Source of the DNA: Myotis daubentonii
Lineage: Eukaryota; Chordata; Mammalia; Chiroptera; Vespertilionidae
Reading direction: 5' to 3'
NCBI RefSeq assembly: GCF_963259705.1
Contig: NC_081841.1
Span: forward strand, 27,021,244 to 27,085,243
DNA: 64,000 nucleotides
Shown here: positions 34,043-46,504 of the stretch, one piece after another
Numbering within the stretch: position 1 is the first letter of the stretch
Layout of the letters: each line of letters starts with the position of its first letter
The notes under the pieces: generated by a model
The model's database searches: none
What the model saw: the letters and a program-made list of their open reading frames with translations, nothing else
Told to the model about the DNA's origin: nothing
Program-made: the position numbers and the translations under genes

Positions 34043-36112
34043 GGCCTAGAGCAATAGGTGAACCAAAGGTGACTGCAACACATTGGGCTGCTTTATTCCT
34101 GTTTTCAAATTCCTCTAAACCAACTACTTTCCTTTCCTAAATATCCTCTACTACTTGCTCTTACTCGTAATCACCTTTATTCTCTGCTAAGCCCATCTGT
34201 CATTACTTTCATCACTAGTGATTATAAATTCTTAACAATTACTCATAGGTAAGCCTATATAGGCACACACCTCAATAGAAGAAAATAAAAATGTTACCAC
34301 ACATGAGAATGGAAAGATTTCAGTCCAAAGTACTGGTAAAAAAAAAAAAAAATACAAAAATATTTCTCTCCCCCAATCCTTGAGTTATTAATCATCTTGA
34401 AGCTGCAGTACAAAGACATCTGTTGGATGAAAGAACAGATTAGAGGGAGGCAAGGAAATTTGCCAAGACCTGAGGCAGATGCTTCCTCTTAGATTTGGAC
34501 CTAGTAGCAATGCTACATGTTCTGACTCTTTCCCACGGATTTAAGTTTTAACATCACATTCTCTAATGCATGAAAACAACTCCAGTAGGGGTAGAACTTG
34601 AGCATTAGGAGTCCCAGGCATTCCTGAACCACTTCACTCATTCATTCAGATGCATTAGTTGAGAGCCTACGTTATTCTAGGGCTGGACAGTTGCTCTCAA
34701 AGTGTTTGCTGTCTACTTGGAGAATCAGTTTACAGTATGACTTCTATTCAACAGTACAAGGAACTCGAGGTGTCCTGGAGATTTACAACATAAACAAGTT
34801 CATCAGGTGAAGAAGGAATAACTTGTTCCAGGTTAACTAGCAAGGCTTTGAGACTTGAAAAGAACTAGAACATAAGATGCAAATTGAGGGAGCCAAGAGA
34901 CAGGAGAAAGAGTAGTTGAAGGCCTTTTAATGATGGGCTTTCTGTTCCTGGCTGATGAGTTTATATTGTGTCTGAAGGCTACTAAAGGATTTTAAGTGGG
35001 AGGAGCAGTATCATGGGACTTGCCTAAAATACATCAAGCTCAATCATTCTGGGATCCATATTCCCCTTACACCTCTTTACTCCCATCAGGAAGTTATTAT
35101 AGCCTCCTCCTTCTTATCCTAGCCTTTGCCAGTCCTCAGCCTCCCACTCATCCAATCCATCCCCCACACTTTCCAGATTGGTCTTTCCAAAATACATTCA
35201 GTCATGTTATTCCCCTGTTTTAAGCCCTAAAATAGAATCTGGGGCTAATTTGTCACACTCATTTTGCCACTAGTTACACTCCTCATATCTTAACCTCTGG
35301 CCAACCTGACTGCTACTACTTCCCCCAACATGCCATGCTACTTCATGCCTCTACTTTAATCATGCTTCTATTCTTAATGACTCAGACACTCTACCTCCAC
35401 TATCTTGCTGATGAATTTTTCCTTATCTTTTGAAACCCAGATCATCCGCCCCCATCTGCCTAGGCACCCCCTCTTTTGTGTCAACCTCACACCTTGCACA
35501 AGCTTCTATTATTACATTTATATTGAGACTAGTCTCTATTTCCTTGTTCAACCTTACTCTCCACTTTTGTTGCATGAGCTCCTTGGGGAAAAGATGGCAC
35601 CTTTTTACCTTTATATCCCCAGTGTTCGGGACTTAGTTAAGTACTCAGTACAAAATCAGCAAAGAAATAAATCAATGAAGGAATGTTCCTTCTTAGAGAT
35701 AGAAGATGACCCCAACCTGTTATGGAAGAAAAATCTCCTGAATTCCAAGAAGGCAGCCATACTTTAAAAAGTCCAAAGCTATGTTTGTTACTATGGCAAA
35801 ATACTGCAGTCAATTTCTTTATATTTTACCTCCCAATTTCTCTTTAATGAAGATAGTACAGTCTTGGAAATGCATAGATGAACATAGGTTGTGTAGTAAT
35901 ATTCTCATACACTGAGAAATGTTCCCAGTACATAGATATGTGTATACCTAGAGAATATTTGTAATAACTTACCTTATTTTTCTATAATTCTATCTAAGTT
36001 TTTGCAGCAGTAAAACTACCTACCATGCTCCATTGAAATAATGAAAAAAGGAGCCCAAGTATATAGAAATATTTCTTTTTCTGTAAAACATGTCTAAAAA
36101 GATTCAGCTTTT
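34043..36112. repeat. No gene; L2-type remnants
   Basis: An L2-like sense segment lies about 34630-35030 and an antisense L2-like segment about 35040-35700 (TTCTTAATGACTCAGACACT-type 3' region, ending TATATCCCCAGTGTTCGGGA). The rest is unassigned AT-rich DNA. Short frames at 35405-35767 are within the remnant. Confidence 0.5.
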
Positions 36113-36118
36113 GGTAAC

Positions 36119-37027
36119 TGCCGGGGTAGAACCCCAGCAGGTCCAGGGGTCCCCAAAGGCGTGGACGGAGTCGGCAAAGAAGGAATGACACGGAGACAGC
36201 GCTCAGTTGATCAGCAACCTAGCCAGGATCTCTAGCCCGGATCTCCAGAGAGGTTCTGCTTTGGATCTCCAGCGAGGTTCTGTAGCCATGTTCCCTTGCT
36301 AGGTTCTCCAGCCAGGTTCTGTCCAGGCTCTCCAGTCAGGTTCAGTGTCCAGGTTCCAGTCAGGTTCTCCTGCCAATCTCTGTAGTCAGGTTCAGTCCAG
36401 GATCCCTTGCCATGTTCTCCCGCTAGGCTCTGTCTCTAGGCTCCGAGGCCAGTCCCTGTCCAGGATCCTCCGGCATGCTCTCGCCAGCGAAGTTCTTCTG
36501 TCTCTAGAGAATGCTCTGTGTAGGTTCTGTGCCTAGGCTCTGTCTCTCTTGGTCCTGTCTTCCAAGCCCTGTGTTCTAAGTTCTGTGTCTGAAGTTCTGT
36601 GTTCTGAGTTCTGTCTTCTTCTGTCTTCTGAATTCTGTGTTCTAATTTCTGTCTCTCCTGGTCTTGTCTTCTGAGTTCTGTCTCTTGCTGTCTTGTTACA
36701 TCTGTATTTATACCAGTTCATTTTAATCCTGTCAATCTCTATTACAAAGGTTAGGGTGTTTCTTAGCTCCATTCCAGGGAGTAAAGATTATGTAGCTTAA
36801 GCATGATTGTTTGTAGTTAAATTGATTAACTACCCGCCTGGCACTTAGTTAAGGAGTTTCATCCCCTCCCTAACTTCAGGGAAAAATCCCTACCGGGGGA
36901 AACAACCTTTCTCGGAGAGGTGACCTTGGTTAAAACACAGCGCCAAGAAGGTGAGCAAACATATTAAGAACAGTATGCCATATATGCCAGGTCCCTTGAA
37001 ACAGCAAGGATGGACCAGCTCCCGGCA
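36119..37027 (-). mobile_element. Solo LTR, class II (ERVK-like), copy 2
   Basis: The reverse strand begins TGCCGGGAGC and ends with CCCCGGCA. An exact 6-bp TSD, GGTAAC, lies at 36113-36118 and 37028-37033. The TATA sequence appears as GTATTTATACC near 36708. At 909 bp it is longer than copy 1 because the transcribed-side imperfect repeats (TTCTGTGTTCTGAGTTCTGT type on this strand) are expanded. No internal retroviral genes. Confidence 0.94.
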
Positions 37028-37033
37028 GGTAAC

Positions 37034-37910
37034 CTACATCTAAGTAATACCAAGGCATTCGTGGAAAGAATGACTGTTATTGGAAACTTAACTTGAAGCA
37101 TGGGGTCCAAGTCTTGCCAAAGAGTCCTGTGACATGAAAATAATAGTGTCATAGGTCCTAAAAAGAGCATATCCCCTGGACTCTGCCTCCATTTAACCAG
37201 CAGGGATCGATAATAGAGAATCAGAGGGGCTTCTCCGATATTTGACTTGCACATGATCCTGCTGCCAGGGCACCACACTGAGGCTAGGGTAAGTCTACAT
37301 GATGGTGAGTGAATTCCCATGATCTTGGTGTAACGGGAGTTTGGAGTTGGAATTAATTTAAAGTATATTAAGAAGCAAAAGGTAAAAAAAAAAATCAAAT
37401 AGTCATCAATAGAGAACTGATAAAAAAGAAGAATTTATGGTAGATTGAATTGTTGGTCCCAATTCTATTCCCTGTAGTAATATTATACATCCATGACTTT
37501 GCCATGGCCTCAAGGTGGATGAGGTATACTTTCTAACTTCTTGACTATGGGCTTGAGCAGGTAGATTGCTTTGGCCAATGAGATGTTAGTAGATATCATG
37601 TGAGCAGAGGCTTGACGTCAGCTTAAATTATTAACCTTGTTTACTTGCACATCTGTCATCATCATAATACCAGCCTGCTTATCCATGGCCCCTCCATGTG
37701 CAGCGACTTTACCACATCTGATCTGCAGGCCTGTGGTGTAACGCAGAGCCATTCAAAACCAGCCATGCACGGACTGAAATGAATGCATGCTGAGGTACAT
37801 GAGAAATGAATGTTCATTGTTAGATGCTGCTGGTATTTTGGGATGTTTGTTATTTAGAAAAAGCCAACTAGTGCATTACTCATCTACATAATAGAATATT
37901 CTATAGTTAG
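37034..37910. repeat. No gene; ancient interspersed repeat near 37435-37830
   Basis: The sequence GATTGAATTGTTGGTCCCAA and later GCTTTGGCCAATGAGATGTT recall a common old mammalian repeat that I cannot name. The remainder is unassigned. Confidence 0.35.
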
Positions 37911-37922
37911 TAAATGAGGCAG

Positions 37923-38066
37923 CTGTAGCCTAGCCAGTGTGGCTCAGTTGGGTGAGCATCATCCTGGGAGGCAACTGATCGATGTCACATCAATGTTTCT
38001 CTCTCTCTCTCTTTCACTCTCCCTTCCTCTCTCTCTAAAATCAATAAAAACGTACTTTTTAAAAAA
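37923..38066 (+). mobile_element. Ves SINE, internally deleted
   Basis: The head CCTAGCCAGTGTGGCTCAG is joined early to the CT-rich tail, with the core missing. The length is about 144 bp. TSD TAAATGAGGCAG at 37911-37922 and 38067-38078 is exact, so the short form is how it integrated or was later deleted internally. Confidence 0.92.
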
Positions 38067-38078
38067 TAAATGAGGCAG

Positions 38079-40600
38079 TTCCTGGTGAATTAATATAGAA
38101 GGAACTCTAGGATATACTTTTAAATAAATATAACAAGGAGCGGAGCAGTATGTATAACATGCTATTATTTGTGGGGAAGAAAAAGAGCTCATATTTCTAT
38201 ATTTGTTTGAATAATTCTAGAATGTCTTCAGAAGAATGCATGAGAAGTTGTTAACTATAATTGTTCCCAGAGAAGAGAACTAGAAGGACTAAGGGTCAGA
38301 AGTGAGAGTTACCAGCCAGTGGGAAAGTATTTCGGTGTTTTAATAACCAGTATAGTTGCACTGGTGCACACCAGCTGAGTATCCACCCTGGATAGACACA
38401 TTCTAGAAATGGCTTAGTTCCACCTTTCACATTTTTCAGTACAGTCTATCCAGATTGAAGTGATTTCAAGATTTAAAAAGAGCTGGATTTAGTTAAGTTG
38501 ATGGGCATCAGAGTGCGAAAATGCAGAAGAAAAAAAAAGAAAGGAAGTGTGTGTTGAAATGAGTTTGTCATCTATATATTTTTAACAACCCACCTCTATT
38601 CTCTGCTTTTCTCCCTCACCACGCCTAATACCATTCCTAAATTTGACCTCGTTATAGTCCACAGTATGTAGATCATTGATTTAACTATTTAGAATAAACA
38701 CTTGTAGTAAGATGATGAGGAGGATAAAAATGTTGTAATACAAAAAATTTTCTCACAATGTGGGAAAAAGTACAATTTTTTACATATTTCACATAGTCCA
38801 AGAAACACTGTAATAATAAGTACATGTTACCATAGAAACTAGATGTCATCATTAGCATCATCAACACTCAATAAATGTTAAATATTGTTTTTAGTTACTT
38901 GCTGCTTGCACTAGAAAAGAAAGATATGATTTGCTATAATGAAGTTTCTAATTCAAAGGACTTTTGGAACAACACACATTTGGTAAGAACGGAATAAACC
39001 TTTTATCATTCATCACTGCTAGGGGCTAGGTAGGAATACAGAGATAAATAAGATTCAGTTCCTATCCACAAGAACTTCAGTCTGGTTTAAGGGGACAGAT
39101 GCACAAATGATTATTAGACAATGTGGAAATGCAGTGGCAGTGATGTATGCGGGATATTATGCATAATCCCCAAAGCAATCAAATGCTGACAGGAGAAGAA
39201 CACATGCTTACTCAAGAAAAAACAAACTGTTTGTATACCTATTTCTTGCCTCATTGTTTATCCCAGAATACAATGCTTTAAGTTTTGGAACGCATAGGTG
39301 AGAAAACTCCCTGTGTCCTCTCCCTAAATTCCTCTCACTGTTTCTAGTTTTAACATTAATCAGCAACATCTCCCCTTCACATGCAGAGCTCCTTTGAAAA
39401 CTGTAAAGACGAGAATTGTGGTTTCTATAGGTTGCTAAGTCAAAGGCTCATGAATAATTTAGACTCCACCAACTGCCAATGATCCTGGGTTCCAAAACTC
39501 TGGATTCAAGGAGCCAATTACAGGCAGGGCACCTGGAACAGATAACACAGTGCCCAGGAGAGTGATTAATCTTTATTTCCCCATGTTGTCAACATACCCT
39601 GATGCAGAGGGACAATTGCCTGTCTGGATCTGCAGTACTCTTGGATTGCTCAAGGGGGCCCCATTTGCTCCACCTGTTACTTCTTGTTGGGCCTCCATGG
39701 CATGGCCAACTGCCTAATCCTCTACACCCAATCTGTACCATCCACCAAAGGCTGTTGTGCCTGTCAGGCTTTTCACTCTCTTCTGCAATAGAATCTGCCT
39801 TCACATTTATGCTCTGCCAGTAGGATATAGAGTTCTCATATTCCAGTATAAGTGCAGGATTCTCTAGAGAAGCAAAGGAAAGAAATCAAGCTTACCACAT
39901 GCAGTGGCCAAGGACATGCATGGAGTGTAGCATCCTAATCAATTCCAGGGGGTCCGGAGTCTTAAAGAGCTTTACTCCTAAGTGGATCATGGCCTTCTGA
40001 AGCCCTAACACGTGTCTCCCTCCTAGGCAACGGCATGGTGGTGTTTAAGGGGCCTCTAACAGTTACTCTCAGTTTCATGAAGAGAGAATGATGAAAGGGG
40101 TTCACAAATTGCATATAATGAATTTAGGAACAAAATTATTATTGGGCTGCCTGACATTGCTTGCATTGTGCTCAATACATGTTCATTTTCTTTCTTTAAT
40201 CCAGCCTCTAATTATTTGGCTCTTTCTCTAAGGCTTTTAAACATGATCCAGTTCTCCCCCACCGACCCACCCCCACTAAAATAACAATTCCTCGACCTTG
40301 CAACCCCCTCAATCCACTGTCCTCTCTCTCCCTGATGCCAGCATATCCCACCCATTCCTCTGCCAGCCAATTCTCCCAAATTTTATTTGAGTGTGAATGT
40401 TGCTATGTGTACACTAGGAAAGTTCAGTTTCTAGACTGCAATGTAGGGACCAGAAACCCAAGCTGACTCGGGTCCCTTATATGTGCTAGGCACCAGGAAT
40501 ATGATGATAAATAAGATTTCTGTATTCAAAATGTCAATTATTTCCTCCCTGACTCCATATCTCCTAAAAGATAACATGCCAGTTCTCCTTCTCTAAGAGT
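38079..40600. other. No recognisable gene; L2 remnant near 39000-39130
   Basis: An L2-like phrase (CTGCTAGGGGCTAGGTAGG then AGTTCCTATCCACAAG) is the only nameable feature. The frames at 39589-39823 on both strands are short and overlap each other. Confidence 0.4.
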
Positions 40601-40608
40601 CTATTTCC

Positions 40609-40821
40609 AGCCCATCTGGAGTGGCTCAGTGGTTGAGCGTCAACCTATGAACCAGGAGGCCATGGCTTGATTCCTGGTCAGGGCACATGCCTGGGTTTTG
40701 GGCTTGATCCCGTGTGGGGGTGCAGGAGGCAGCCAATCAATGAATCTCTCTCACCATTGATGTTTCTATTTCTCTCTCCCTCTTCCTTCCTCTCTGAAAT
40801 CAATTAAAAAATTTTTTTTGT
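40609..40821 (+). mobile_element. Ves SINE with TSD
   Basis: The head reads AGCCCATCTGGAGTGGCTCA. A-box, B-box-like CTTGATTCCTGGTC, core and tail are all present. TSD TAAGAGTCTA lies at 40594-40603 and 40822-40831, with near-identity continuing for a few bases. Confidence 0.93.
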
Positions 40822-41182
40822 TAAGAGTCTACTCCCATAATCTCTGTTATGTGTCTTTTGTCCTCTTGGCCTCAGCTAATTGGTCCAAAGCTTCTAATTG
40901 GACCCATCTGCACCAATCTGATTTAGAACTGGCACATATGGACCCAAATCAGTCTTTTTCATTTGTTTAACTAGAAACCCCATATAAAGCCAAGGCTGCA
41001 GCAGAAATAACTGGCTTCTGTGCCCTGAGAAATAGAGGAAACACATGAAAAAACAGCATTAGACTTGCAAAAAGGAGCAGTGAGGAGATCATGAATATCC
41101 TGTGCCAAGATCATTCTAGCTGAAAGTAATTGAAAATCCCAACTCATCAATTCTTAAACAGTAAGAGAATATATGACCTTAT

Positions 41183-41550
41183 GTGTTAGTCTGCTAGGGT
41201 TGCATGACAAAACACCACAAACTGGATGGCTAAAACAACAGAAATTTATTTCCCAAGTTCTGGAGTCTGGGAGGCCAAAATCACGTGTGAGCAGGCTGGT
41301 TCCTCCCAAGGCTCGCTCCTATGTGCAAAAGGCCTTCTTCTCTCTGTGTCCTCACGAGGCCATTCCTCTGTGTGCATGTATCCCTAGTGTCGCTCCCTCT
41401 TCTAAGGATGGCCATATTGGATTAGGGTCTACCTTTATGACCTCATTTAGCCTTAATTACCTCTTTAAAGCCCCTACATCCAAATAAAGTCACATTCTCA
41501 GATACTAGGGTTAGGACTTCAACATCTGAATTTGGGGGGAAAACAACACC
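41183..41550 (-). repeat. MaLR (MST/MLT1-like) solo LTR, antisense
   Basis: GTGTTAGTCTGCTAGGGTTG, AACAGAAATTTATTTCCCAA, GGATTAGGGTCTACC and TTAGGACTTCAACATCTGAA occur in the order expected for an antisense MaLR LTR. It is well preserved compared with the one at 5010-5492. Confidence 0.85.
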
Positions 41551-41728
41551 TTATGTAACAGTAAATTCTCTTGATTTAGGTTCCAGGTACAGCTCCATGA
41601 TATGATCAAGATCTCAGATGTCTGCTCCTCTTGGCATCAGGTTCATGTCAAGGCTGGTTTCCCTTTCAGTTGAAAGATGACTACTGACCCACTAAATTCT
41701 AAGCTCTTTGAAAGAGAGCCCATAGGGA

Positions 41729-44160
41729 AAAACCAAGATGGCGGCATAGGTAAACACCAGAAATTGCTGCCTCGCACAACCACTTCAAAAATACAAAAGA
41801 TAAAACAGACATCATCCAGAACCACAGGAAGGCTGGCTGAGTGGAAATTCTACAACTAGAAGGAAAGAGAAAAGCACACTGAGACTCAGAGGAGGTGCAG
41901 AAGTAAAGTGCAGAGGTACGGAGGCACACGCAGAAAGGGCTGGCAGCTGAGGACACGGCACACGTGGAGAGGGCTGGCAGCTGAGGACCCAGAGCACGTA
42001 GAGAGGGCTGGAAACTGAGGACATGGTTGTCTTTTTCAATCGGGAGGGAGTCTCAAGCTCCCGACTACTCTGAACTCCAGTTCTAGGTGAGTCTCTGGGG
42101 ACCCAGACTCATATGGGGAGAAACTGGACTGTCTGGCATTGGGCAGAACTCAAGGGCAGCTTTCTCTCAGAGGTTCTTGCAGCGATTACTGCAGGACACT
42201 GAGACTCGGGGCCTCTTAGGGTAGGACTGGGGAGCAGCCATTGCTGCTTGCTCCGCCCTGTTGATCCCCTGAGACCCTGCCCCACCCAAGCTGTGCACAG
42301 AGGCTTTTGAATATGAAAGGTCTGGCCCTTTGCAACCTGAAAATTACCTAACAAACTGCAGCTGAATCAGAGAGACCCAGAACTTCCAAAAGAGGGTCCA
42401 AGGCCCCACAGCAGCTTGCACTGCTTCACAGCTGGGCCTCATCTGGGCACCTTCAAACCCCAAACAAAGAAGAGAAATCTCTCCATGGCTCCTGCTGGGT
42501 AGCCTCAGGCAGAGGCTAAATTAGCACCTTCTTAGAGATCCAAGAGCCAGTGTACCCAGTGGTCAGAGTGGGACCATCCAGATTACAACTCCTCAGATCC
42601 ATAAGGGACAAACTCAGGGGGCAGACTCAGTGAGCACCAAAGCCTCACTGAAGCAAGTCCTGCCCCAGAAGGGTGTCTCCAGCTCAGAAGTTCTCCCACT
42701 GCAGACACAGCTGATTCTCACAGCCAATTGACCTGGAGGTAAATTCCTCCTAGTGATACCCACAACAGTCAAGGCTTAACTACAACAAGACTGTGCACAA
42801 AGCCCACAAAGGGGTGCACCAAGAGTGTCGACCTCAGGTAATTGGGGAGGCTGAGCCACTGGGCCCTATAGGACACCTAACACAGAAAGCCACTCTATCA
42901 ACACAGGGAAGCATAAAAAATACGGAGACAAAGAAAGAGGTCACAAATGACAGAAATGGAGGAAAGCAAACTATACTGGATACAGAGTTCAAAACCACAC
43001 TTATCAGGTTTTTCAAGAATTTTCTAGAAACCACCAATAAATTTAGTGAGACCCTCAAGAAATCTAGTGAGACCCTCGAGGTTATGAAAAAGGACCAACT
43101 AGAAATTAAGCATGCACTGACTGAAATAAAGGATATTCTGCAGAGCTCCAACAGCAGACTAGAGGATCGCAAGAATCAACTCAAAGATTTGAAATAGGAA
43201 GAAGCAAAAAACACCCAACCGGAAAAAAACAAAAAGAAAAAAGAATCCAAAAATATGAAGATAGTATAAGGAGCCTCTGGGACAGCTTCAAGCATACCAA
43301 CATCAGAATTATGGGGGTGCCAGAAGAAGAGAGAGAGCAAGATATTGAAAACCTATCTGAAGAAATAATGACAGAAAACTTCCCCTACCTGGTGAAAGAA
43401 ATAGACTTACAAGTCCAGGCAGTGCAGAGAACCCCAAACAAAAGGAATCCAAAGAGGACCACACCAAGACACATCATAATTAAAATGCCAAGAGCAAAAG
43501 ACAAAGAGAGAATCTTAAAAGCAGCAAGAGAAAAACAATCAGTTACCTACAAGGGAGTACCCATAAGACTGTCAGCTGATTTCTCAACAGAAACTATGCA
43601 GGCCAGAAGGGAGTGGCAAGAAATATTCAAAATGATGAATAGCAAGAACCTACAACCTAGATTACTTTACCCAGCAAAGCTATCATTCAGAATTGAAGGT
43701 CAGATAAAGAGCTTCACGGATAAGAAAAAGCTAAAGGAGTTCATTACCACCAAACCAGTATTATATGAAATGCTGAAAGGTATCCTTTAAGAAGAGGAAG
43801 AAGAAGAAAAAGGTAAAGATACAAATTATGAACAACAAATACACATCTATCAACAAGTGAATCTAAAAAATCAAGTGAATAAATAATCTGATGAACAGAA
43901 TAAACTGGTGAATATAATAGAATCAGGGGCATAGAAAGAGAGTGGACTGACTATTCTCGGGGGGGAAAGGGGTGTGGGGGGTGTGGGAAGAGACTGGAAA
44001 AAAATTGTACACCTATGGATGAGAACAGTAGGTGGCCAGGGTAAGGGCAGAGTGTGGGGCGGGAACCGAGTGGAGGGGAGCTATGGAGGGAAAAAAGAGG
44101 AACAATTGTAATAATCTGAACAATAAAGATTTAATTTAAAAAAACAAAAAGAAATAAAAA
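41729..44160 (+). mobile_element. HAL1 (half-LINE-1), copy 2, with TSD
   Basis: It starts AACCAAGATGGCGGCATAGG. It has a longer 5' UTR than copy 1 and the same ORF1 and 3' terminus (CAATAAAGATTT then A-rich). The 11-bp TSD GAAAGATGACT is at 41672-41682 and 44161-44171. That leaves 46 bp (41683-41728) between the left TSD and the canonical 5' end. Confidence 0.9.
42912..43790 (+). pseudogene. HAL1 ORF1 (copy 2), broken
   Basis: Aligned with 30488-31378, the start codon position reads ATACGG instead of ATGCGG. An in-frame TAG follows the ...RKNQLKDLK segment at about 43195. The RRM and C-terminal domains remain open from 43311 to 43790 (GVPEEEREQDIENLSEEI onward) and differ little from copy 1. 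It cannot encode the whole protein. Confidence 0.9.
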
Positions 44161-44171
44161 GAAAGATGACT

Positions 44172-44402
44172 GCCAATGGCAATTGGCATTACAGACTCTC
44201 TTTTAAAGCTTGGCAATGGAGAAAGATAACTTCTCCAAGTATGGAATGTAAGTCCCGCACTTCAATCTGTTTGAGTAAACTTAAGTCACCATGCTTACCA
44301 TGGGAACAGTAGTAGCCAGAGGAAAGTCATCTGTTGATTGGCTAACACTAATGAAGACTTACCACCACCCTTACTCCAGAATTAGAAGGGAAAGGATGGT
44401 GA
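44172..44402. other. Short unassigned spacer
   Basis: It lies between HAL1 copy 2 and the next Helitron and holds nothing recognisable. Confidence 0.4.
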
Positions 44403-44619
44403 TCCTATTTAATAAAAGGCTAATATGCAAATTGTCCTCTGGGAGTTCAACCACCCTCTATGACATGCGGTGACCACCAGGGGGCAGGGTGGAATGAAGG
44501 AAGGCCCAAGCCAGCAGCTGGCAGCGTGCAGCTGGGGGAAGGAAGGCCTCAATCGGCCCTGATTGCCGACCAGGCCTAGGACCTCTATTTGTGCATGAAT
44601 TTCGTGCCCAGGCCTCTAG
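44403..44619 (+). mobile_element. Short Helitron with CTCF-like motif
   Basis: The 5' end TCCTATTTAATAAAAGGC follows A, and the 3' end ATGAATTTCGTGCCCAGGCC then TCTAG is followed by T. At 217 bp it is the shortest complete copy here. CCACCAGGGGGCAG lies at 44474-44487. The 3' hairpin has a substitution (CGTGCCC). Confidence 0.93.
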
Positions 44620-44967
44620 TCTGAATATGATCAAGAATCTGTTAGGAAAAAAGGTGGGGGGAGTAAGATTTTGGGTAGCTCTGGAGACAAGAAAGGCAGG
44701 GAGAATCCTGTGTTACCTTTACCTATCGGCATTATTTTTCTTCCCTTTATCTTTCCATTCACGCATCTCACAATAAACCAACATGGAAGGGAAAACAAAT
44801 CAAATTATACTTTCCATACCCATTTCTTTCCTATCTCCTTCCATGCCTCTATCCAATAACTTGCCAATGCTCTACAGTGCACCTCCAAGGAAATACAAAG
44901 TAATCTTCTCTCCCCATCTACGATGGAATTCAGTTTCAACTTGTGTTACCGAAAATGTTAGAAAACA

Positions 44968-45219
44968 GTCCTACCCAGTTTGGCTCAATGGATAGAGCCT
45001 GCGGACCCAAAGGTCCTGGGTTTGATTCCAGTCAAGGACATGTACCTTGGTTGCCGGCTCCTCCCCAGCCTGGGCCCTGGTTGGGGCACATGCAGGAGGC
45101 AACCAATCGATGTGTTTCTCTCACATTGATATTTCTCTCTCTCTTTTCTCTCTCTTCTCCACTCTCTCTGAAAATCAATGGGAAAATATCCTCGGATGAA
45201 AATTAAAAAAAAAGAAAAA
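44968..45219 (+). mobile_element. Ves SINE with TSD
   Basis: The longer-core variant (GGGCCCTGGTTGGGGCACAT) has the TATCCTCGGATGAA tail. TSD GAAAATGTTAGAAAACA/GAAAATGTTAGAGAACA lies at 44951-44967 and 45220-45236 (16 of 17). Confidence 0.94.
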
Positions 45220-45236
45220 GAAAATGTTAGAGAACA

Positions 45237-46297
45237 AACTTGATGTTTAAGAACATGTGTTCTTCAGGACTTTTCAAAGCTCTTACCCAAACTCATAATA
45301 AATATCAGAGAAAGCCAGGTTTTGGATCACTAACCCTCGATCTTCTGATGCTGGGTCAGTTCTCTTTCCCCCTAACTGCACTCCTCACATTGCTTATATG
45401 GAAACCAGACTGTTGATTCAGGAACCTTGCCTTTTCCTCTCCCTTAAATAGGCAACTGTTCAACAATTATCAGTATGCTTACACTAAAAATATTAACATA
45501 TACAATTCGGTTCCCCTGATCCCTCAATTTGTGTATATCTGAGGATATTCCAGGCTAAAGATTAATTTTTCAGATGACTTTTGAGTCAAGGCAGACTAAA
45601 GGACTTTGTCTTTTGTGAGCATTTGTGGCAATAAAATGTGTACTTTGTGTATCTAATTGGGAGTGAATGGAAGAGAAGTTCTACTGCAGGTATGCATTTG
45701 CAAATATCTGAGATCACATTGCTTTGTGCTGGAAGCATGGTGTGGGTTTGTGGGGAATTAACATGGATAATAAGTCTGGATGTGAATGGAAAAATCAAGG
45801 TAGGTGGCTTTAAACTGAGTCAGTACACATCTTCACTCTTGAGGAGTAGGATGGTTGCTTTTCAGCTTCCCAGTGACCTCAGTACAGCCTGTTGAAAAGC
45901 TATTGGCTTCTCGTATGGCCTCTGGTTTCTATCCGAGGAACTCCTTTCTTTCAGCTTCACTTGCCTGAGAATTACCTGCCTGTTCTTTTTACTTCCACCT
46001 CAGTGAGGCCAAAACCCAGCTCTGCTTCTACATGGCTCCAGAGCAGGCTTCACTTTTTAGAAAACTGGTAGAAACAATAGGAAAAGGGAGGGAGGAGAGG
46101 ATATGTGACTCATACTTTCCTCGCGGAGCCTGACCCACATCCACCACAAACCATGTCCCCATTACATTCCTAACCACAGCACACTCTGTGGTACCCAACG
46201 TGTGGATCTTAACTGCCCAGGGGAATCCGAGATCTGGCTCTCCTCTAAATGCAAATGAATATTATTGCAGTCCTTACTTTTACCCAGAGTCACTCTT
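45237..46297. other. No recognisable gene
   Basis: The frame 45638-45895 has no recognisable domain. No repeat assigned. Confidence 0.4.
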
Positions 46298-46310
46298 AAA
46301 ATCTCCACTA

Positions 46311-46490
46311 TTTGCCTGGCTGATGTGGCTCTATTGGTTGGGCTTCGTACCATACACTAAAAGGTCAGGGCACATGCCCAGGTTGTGGGTTTGTTCCGGG
46401 ACATACAGGACTCTCACATTGATGTTCCTCTCTTTCTCTCTCTCCCCTTTCCTTTCTCTCTCTCTAAAATCAATTTTAAAAAACATATTT
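46311..46490 (+). mobile_element. Ves SINE, shortened, with TSD
   Basis: The head GCCTGGCTGATGTGGCTC, a shortened middle and a CT-rich tail with AAATCAATTTTAAAA. The TSD AAATCTCCACTA is at 46299-46310 and 46493-46504. Confidence 0.92.
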
Positions 46491-46504
46491 TTAAATCTCC
46501 ACTA

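Noticed and set aside
1701..34050. Identical 8-mer GCCTAGAG flanking the hAT at 1709 and following the SPIN end at 34043
   Set aside because: Sequence beyond the 8-mer differs, and hAT transposases share target preferences, so the match is probably chance.
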